64,000 nt of DNA from Casuarina equisetifolia (lineage: Eukaryota; Streptophyta; Magnoliopsida; Fagales; Casuarinaceae), in the NCBI GenBank assembly GCA_028551475.1, contig CM052355.1, forward strand, positions 4,464,001 through 4,528,000. The letters run 5' to 3'. This document shows, one piece after another, positions 58,273 to 64,000 of this stretch. A program made the position numbers and the translations under genes. The notes under the pieces were generated by a model. It was not told the origin of the DNA and ran no database searches. It worked only from the letters and a program-made list of their open reading frames with translations. How positions within the stretch are numbered: the first letter of the stretch is position 1; every line of letters begins with the position of its first letter.

Positions 58273-61200
58273 TTAGATTCTGAGACTATCCAGTGCAAGT
58301 TCTCTTTCTGAGAGCAGCTTCAATTTCTGCCAAGTGTAAACAAAAATCATGAGTACCTAAATCAGCCATCAGCTTCCTGTGGCTAAATATTATTTCTGAT
58401 GTCGCAATCATCCAGCTCATATCATGCAAACTATTAAATACTTATGGATCTTCGAGGGAAGCGAAGAAAAATAGGATCCTCTGCAGTTTATGAACAATTT
58501 TGTGGGTGCGCTTTTGCTGCCATGAGTATTCAATTACCAATTGCTGTAATGATAAAAGTGCAAACAAGAAACAATCCAAACGAACGAAAGATGTATGCTA
58601 GTTTTTTCCGAAAAGAGTGGATCGAAACTAGAAACCTGCTTGGACATAGTAGTGCTGGCACGTTTTATCAGACCACTAGAAGCATCTAACTGTGCTACAG
58701 ACAGAAAAGTTGGTCGAACTTATGTATATACGATCAATCAATCTTAAAATGTTAATTAGAAAAAGATCTAATAGAGAAAGTTTAAAGTCAGTATGTTTGA
58801 CCACACTGTTATTTTCACTGCCGCGTTCTTTCAATGCTATTCTTCAAAAGGTTCTCCATCTTATGCTAAACTATAAGTATCCAATCAGGACTCTATGCAT
58901 CAAACAACATAACCACCAGTTTAAAAACCACTGCATAAAATGCAACATGAAATAACAAGAAAAAGAATAATAAATAGTAATTTGTTACCGTAATGTGTAG
59001 AGGAGGGTTGTCCATACTAGAAGAACCTAGGATTACTTCCCTTCTGAGTTTTGTTGTGAGCTTATGACAAACTCGTAGCTGGCAGGAGTATCAAAGGGAA
59101 AAAGCTATCAGGTGAAATCCAAAACATATTTGGAACTTTAGCAAAAACATAGAAGTTCTTTAGAAAATCTACCTCAGATCGAGTTGCCCCGCCGATAATA
59201 AACACAAATATACGTTGACCCATCTTCCTGAAATCAGTAGATGCAATCCTTACGGATGAATCACTGCAAAAGGCAGCAGAAAGAAGTTGAGAGCCAAGAA
59301 CAATGAGATTTGCAAGTAGCAATTCCAATCCGTTGATCCAAATAACTTCTGAACTGCTAACATCCACAAAATATTATCACCAGATAACACATGCCGTAGA
59401 CATAAAATAAGCGTCGTATAAAGTTCACATTGGCTGAAAGATCACACAGAAAGATCAGACCTAACATATGAGCTCATATGCTAATGTTAGTCATGGGCGA
59501 AGCAGACTACTCCAATAACTGGTATAATAATTTGTAAGATTACCTTGAATATCCATCATCAGAATGACGTGATCGAGCCCAATTTGCAGTCCGTCTTGAT
59601 CTAATTGAATGAGGAGCAGAAGTTTGACTTGGAAGCGCTGATGCACTCTTGATACCCCTTTGGGAAACTCCTTCAACAGTTGGACTTGTTTCATTTATGC
59701 ATGAGTACTTATTCTTTGTTAATTCACCTTTGATAAGATTTTCAATAAGCTCCTGAGACAAAACCTTGCTGTGTGATACTGCCAATAAAATAGAGACGAT
59801 ATACACCACACTTATATATGATTTTGTAGACGAGTATGAACTTTAAACTGAATTGTTCCATGTTTTATGCAAAATAATTAAAATGAAACCTCTTACGATT
59901 GTCTTTGCAAAAAGATCCTTTTTGGCAAGGAACTCCTATGACCTCGTTTTGCCTTGTTTCCTTTGTTTCTACTGCTGGTTAACAAAGTGAAACTTCACGA
60001 AGACTATAGCTGACCCAAATGCTTGACAATTTTGGAAGGGGCATTGGAACAACTATTGAATTGCGCTGGAAGCAAACATCCCATCCATATTTAGAATCAC
60101 AGCCTTTGCCCTTTTTGTGACAGCTACTCTCTTGAAACTCCGCACTTTCACCACTAGTTTAGACCCCCAAAATGTGCAATGCCTAAACTAATAAGAAATC
60201 AGCAACTGATAGACTTGTACATAGAGTAGTTGGCCTAAAAGGAAGCACATTTCCATGGCATCTAAAATTCTCAAAATGATGATGCGACATGTCCCACGTT
60301 TAGACCACATAAAAGCAATAAAAGATCAGTAAAGATGATATGGCCTCCCAACATCACCTCAAGTTGTTAACCAAAGCTTAAACTAACATAACAGGCGTTT
60401 TAACATAACAGATGTTCCAGACAATCTAAATGGAGAGGCTTGCATGGGGAATTAAGATACCTCTATCATGGGATAAAATCGTGACAGCTGCCATGTTTCT
60501 TCCTCACCGGTGCGATCCTTTCTTGTTGCTTGCTTTGTCTGAAACAGAAATGATTATCAACTATAAGGCTTTGCATCTCCCCTTTTTCATTTTTTTTTTT
60601 CCCTTAAATTTTCTTTTAGAGTAGGCATGATCCTCAGCAACCATTTCCAGTTCTACCTTTTGGGCGTTGAACTTGAGTGAGAAACCACCAGTTGTCTTTT
60701 CATGATCTGAGGATCCCCCAAGCAATCGCATATTATTTACAACCTTCATGTCCTCATGTGATAATCTAGCCAGCTAATTCAACAAAAGATCATATTATTA
60801 ACGTTATTAATATAAAGAAAGAAATATTCCAATCTGCTGCAACCTTTAAATACACCTGGTAATAATAGGCAGATGTTAAAGTTGCTCAGTGTGAAGATAT
60901 AGGAAGGAAAACAAATGATGAGGCAAACCAAGGCAAGAAAAACAATAACTGAAGACTCAGAAAAATCAGCAGACAAACAATTACAATCAGCCTGGTGGCG
61001 AAGTTTCACAAATTGAGCTGTTTTAATTAGGATATGCACAAAATCCAAAAAAGTCTTATCCACCACAATTATACCAGTTAATAGTCCATTGCAGTATAAA
61101 TAGCTAATATGATACTGTTTCCTCATACTACATATAAGCTACAGAGTTTGTCCTTGTGTGGAAATTGTGTAACAGGACTGATATTGTAGTTAACTGGTCA

Positions 61201-64000
61201 GTGAAAAAAAATAATTTTTAACTCCACCTACTCATCCTCATCTTTCCTCCACTCTCCGCAAGAAAGATAAAAATAAATAAATAAATAAAAGAGAAAAATC
61301 TGTCCCTGCAGTTGGTGGAAGATGTAGACTATCTGAAGTAAAGTCAGGCCAGTGTATTACCTTTTAATTATCCCTAACAGGAAGCTTGAGACCCAAGTTT
61401 AGGCTCCTCAACATGAGCCAACTCTTTTTAATGGTACATTGCATTTAATTACAAACACAACCAACACACAACCATCTTGTAGGTCTTAAAAGAAGGCAAT
61501 GTCTGGTCGCAAAGTAAGTACTGAATGATGTGGTATAAAAAGTTATTCCTTCAAGTGAAAATGGGTTCCAAGTAAGGTTAGAAAACCAAGGATTGGAATT
61601 CTGTGGCCACCTGCATTAGCTTTAATGCTTTATCACCCTCAAACTTCTCAGGATATACAGAAGCATAAATCATCAACAAACGCAACTTATTTTCAGGAGC
61701 TGCATCCTGCAAAAAGGATTTTCAAATAAGGATAGACATTAGAGAGTGATTAGTAGCAAGAAACAACACCTTCATCCATAGATATGTCCCTAGTACATAA
61801 CCTGATTTGTCCTTAGAAAATTTATAACATCCTTAGCTCCTGCATCTCCAAAAACTAGGTCCTGCTCCAGTTGCCCAAGTTCTCGAAGTCCCAGTTCTCT
61901 GATGATTCTGTTAATTTTCCCTGCAATCTGTAACAAAAAACCAAACAATCAGAATAAACCATAAATTTGATCGAATGCACCCTGACAAATCCCCATGATT
62001 CTTATAAACTGTAAAAAAATGAAATTTATCTCCAACTGTAATCTTAGAGCAAACTATGAGTTGAGAGTGCATAGTCCCAACACAATTCACTGGTTTAACA
62101 AATAAAAGCTATTACGAACTTTGTAGACTTGCACGTATGCTCTTGCTTATGTAGACAGTAAAAATGGTGCTGTAATCTTTTTCTCTTCTACTTTCTCCAG
62201 GTTGGAGACTAAAGTAGCTATAGCAATATTACGCACTAACTTGAAATTCTCAAACAGCAAAAGAATTGGGAAAGAAAGAAGAACAGAAAAGTTATCTCAG
62301 ACTGCATGTAGATAGCTACAGTGCTTGAATTTCTGTCTGAAATATGTACCACGTTTTGCATTCAATAAGAAATATGACACTGGCTGAAAAGAAGACTAAC
62401 ATCTGCATGGAGAGAAATCTTCTCAATTTGCTCGGTGTACTGGGGCAAATCTTGAACCATTTTCTGCAAATCTCGTGTAGATAGTTCACTTCCATCCCTG
62501 TGAACACTTAAATATCAGTTAAAATTTGATGCGAAAAGGTGCATGCTGAAATTAAGAGAAAGAAACTTAAGACCCTATGTATCCTTCTCCGCCTTTTCAC
62601 ACGAATCCTCCTTGAATTCTAATGACCACAACAACTCGAAGCCAGGTATATTGTGATGAGAATTATATAGATTAAAGCTACTGCAAACTGAGCAGATAAT
62701 ATCAAATACCATAAATCTCCAAAAAAATTAAACTTAAAAAGAAAATTGTAGTCATGCTTTAAAAAAGCACTAAAAAATAATTCTCAGTGCCTAGATAATT
62801 GCTAAGCTCACTCTACCCACGCCCCATACGACATAGCTATCTTTCCTGCAATATGTATACACTCCTGGTCCCTGTTGTCAACTTCTCAGTCACTTGGTAG
62901 TGATCATCCATACTCCAGTCACACTTTAATCACACAACCTTTAACTCCCTAAGTTCCGTACCCATAGAAGGTGAGGGAAATGGCTGCACAAAAGATCATA
63001 CTGGCGATTAAACTAAACTAACGAGCTGCCTCTATACAAGTTCACATCCAGGCTGTGAATTACACATAGGGCTTTACTCTTTTTATGCTCTCATGTACTG
63101 TATTGTGCATCAAGCTTTATTACATTTCAGAATTTATTCAACACTTGTACGAGAAACTTTGCAATGAAAAAAACAACAGGACCATACGGAAGCCAATAGT
63201 TTAGTCAGCTAGAGCAGTTTAAAGATATGAACATGGTGCAGAATATGCTAGTACAACTCAAGTGATATAAACGCAAACAGCTTTAGCAATGGTGACAACC
63301 AGAAAGAAATTGGAAAGAGATTATTCGGTACTGATAGTAGATGATGGTTCCACATTGTGTTGAAAATATGCTGTTGTATTGGTTGTAAAAGAGACACAAT
63401 AGATTAAGTAAATGACTATAAGGCATCATACCCAAATATCAAAACTGAAATAACAAGATAAAGCCTTGTAACGTGAAAAGCTCAAGAGTAAATAGTAAAA
63501 AATTTCAAAATCATGAAAGATGGATGCTTTTATAACCTTCCGCTCTGTTGGATTTGTGCGGCTTTGTTCTTTGATACGAAGTTGGTCATCTTCTCATGCA
63601 AGCGTTCGCTAGCCTGATATTCCGGTTAGTGGCAAATGCAATCATGCTTACACTATATCCAAGTGAAAGAAATAATATATACATATACACATCTATATAC
63701 CTGCTTATAATGTAAATGTATACATATATGTATGTAAATGCATTAAACATACATCTGCTATATGTGCATGACGAAGCTCGAGCCAGATTGGATCATGGTC
63801 TTCTAGAAGAGCCTCCTTTCTTTCAATTTGACCACCGGTTTTGCTAGGAACCTAATAGAAAATACACGTCATCTATTGATGTAAGGATATAACATGAAAC
63901 ATGTAAAACAAATGAAAAGAACCATCAAAACATAAAGAAAGAAAGAAATAACATGAATAAATACCTCATACACATATTTATTTCCATCCATATCCAATAG
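58273..64000 (-). CDS. SEC1/Munc18 (SM) protein, KEULE/SEC1A type, C-terminal part
   Basis: Twelve exons in view, the first cut by the window edge: 64000-63965, 63851-63753, 63613-63537, 62497-62401, 61927-61802, 61706-61611, 60773-60657, 60538-60461, 59752-59544, 59263-59173, 59078-58989 and 58326-58273. They encode the last 389 aa of a protein usually about 660 aa. Seen: [138 protein letters not shown] and [22 protein letters not shown] proteins bind syntaxins and drive SNARE assembly; KEULE acts at the cell plate in cytokinesis and in root hairs. The Ser/Arg-rich [20 protein letters not shown] insert is typical of plant SEC1s. Which paralogue this is cannot be told. Confidence 0.95.

Overview
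The window is nuclear DNA from a flowering plant, most likely a dicot. It is AT-rich, its genes have many short exons separated by GT...AG introns, and their products match plant families: KU80, FKBP43-type immunophilin, cornichon, proteasome beta-6 (PBF1), a SEC1/KEULE protein, a DUF1499 thylakoid protein and a vestitone-reductase-like dehydrogenase. There is also a Ty1-copia retrotransposon and a pair of U2 snRNA genes. The species cannot be told from the sequence alone.

Left third (1-23,128): accessory and rearranged. A tandem array of vestitone-reductase-like genes on the minus strand holds one intact copy (2,106-3,696), one copy with a 1-bp frameshift (6,880-8,586), a first-exon relic (6,042-6,147) and three copies of the 5' flanking repeat. 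The array is cut at 9,013 by a complete but mutated Ty1-copia element (9,013-14,313). The other side of that element lies inside exon 5 of a monosaccharide-transporter pseudogene (14,314-17,301), whose 3' end is missing. Intron 2 of the pseudogene holds a small LTR-type relic. From 17,302 to the 500-N assembly gap at 23,129-23,628 I see no convincing gene.

Middle (24,395-45,619): compact housekeeping genes, alternating in strand. Cornichon (-) and PBF1 (+) share a 455-bp divergent promoter. PBF1 and the DUF1499 gene converge. DUF1499 (-) and KU80 (+) share a 374-bp divergent promoter with three TGGGCY (site II) motifs. KU80 and FKBP43 (-) converge. All exon joins in these genes were checked by reading frame. 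The joined lengths are 138, 223, 245, 693 and 624 aa.

Right third (45,620-64,000): two U2 snRNA genes on the minus strand lie in an ~830-bp duplicated unit. An old Ty1-copia relic (LTR, primer-site-like motif, gag remnant) sits between them. A tRNA-like, possibly SINE, sequence follows at 50,344. Then come a WD40 gene of the TBL2 type (51,303-57,147, 435 aa) and the C-terminal 389 codons of a SEC1-family gene that runs off the right edge.

I found no clearly new biochemical system. The most informative oddities are: the retrotransposon that joins two unrelated loci without a target-site duplication; the U2 pair in which each copy has lost a different promoter element; the relic exon in FKBP43; the microsatellite abutting a splice donor; and the short divergent promoters.
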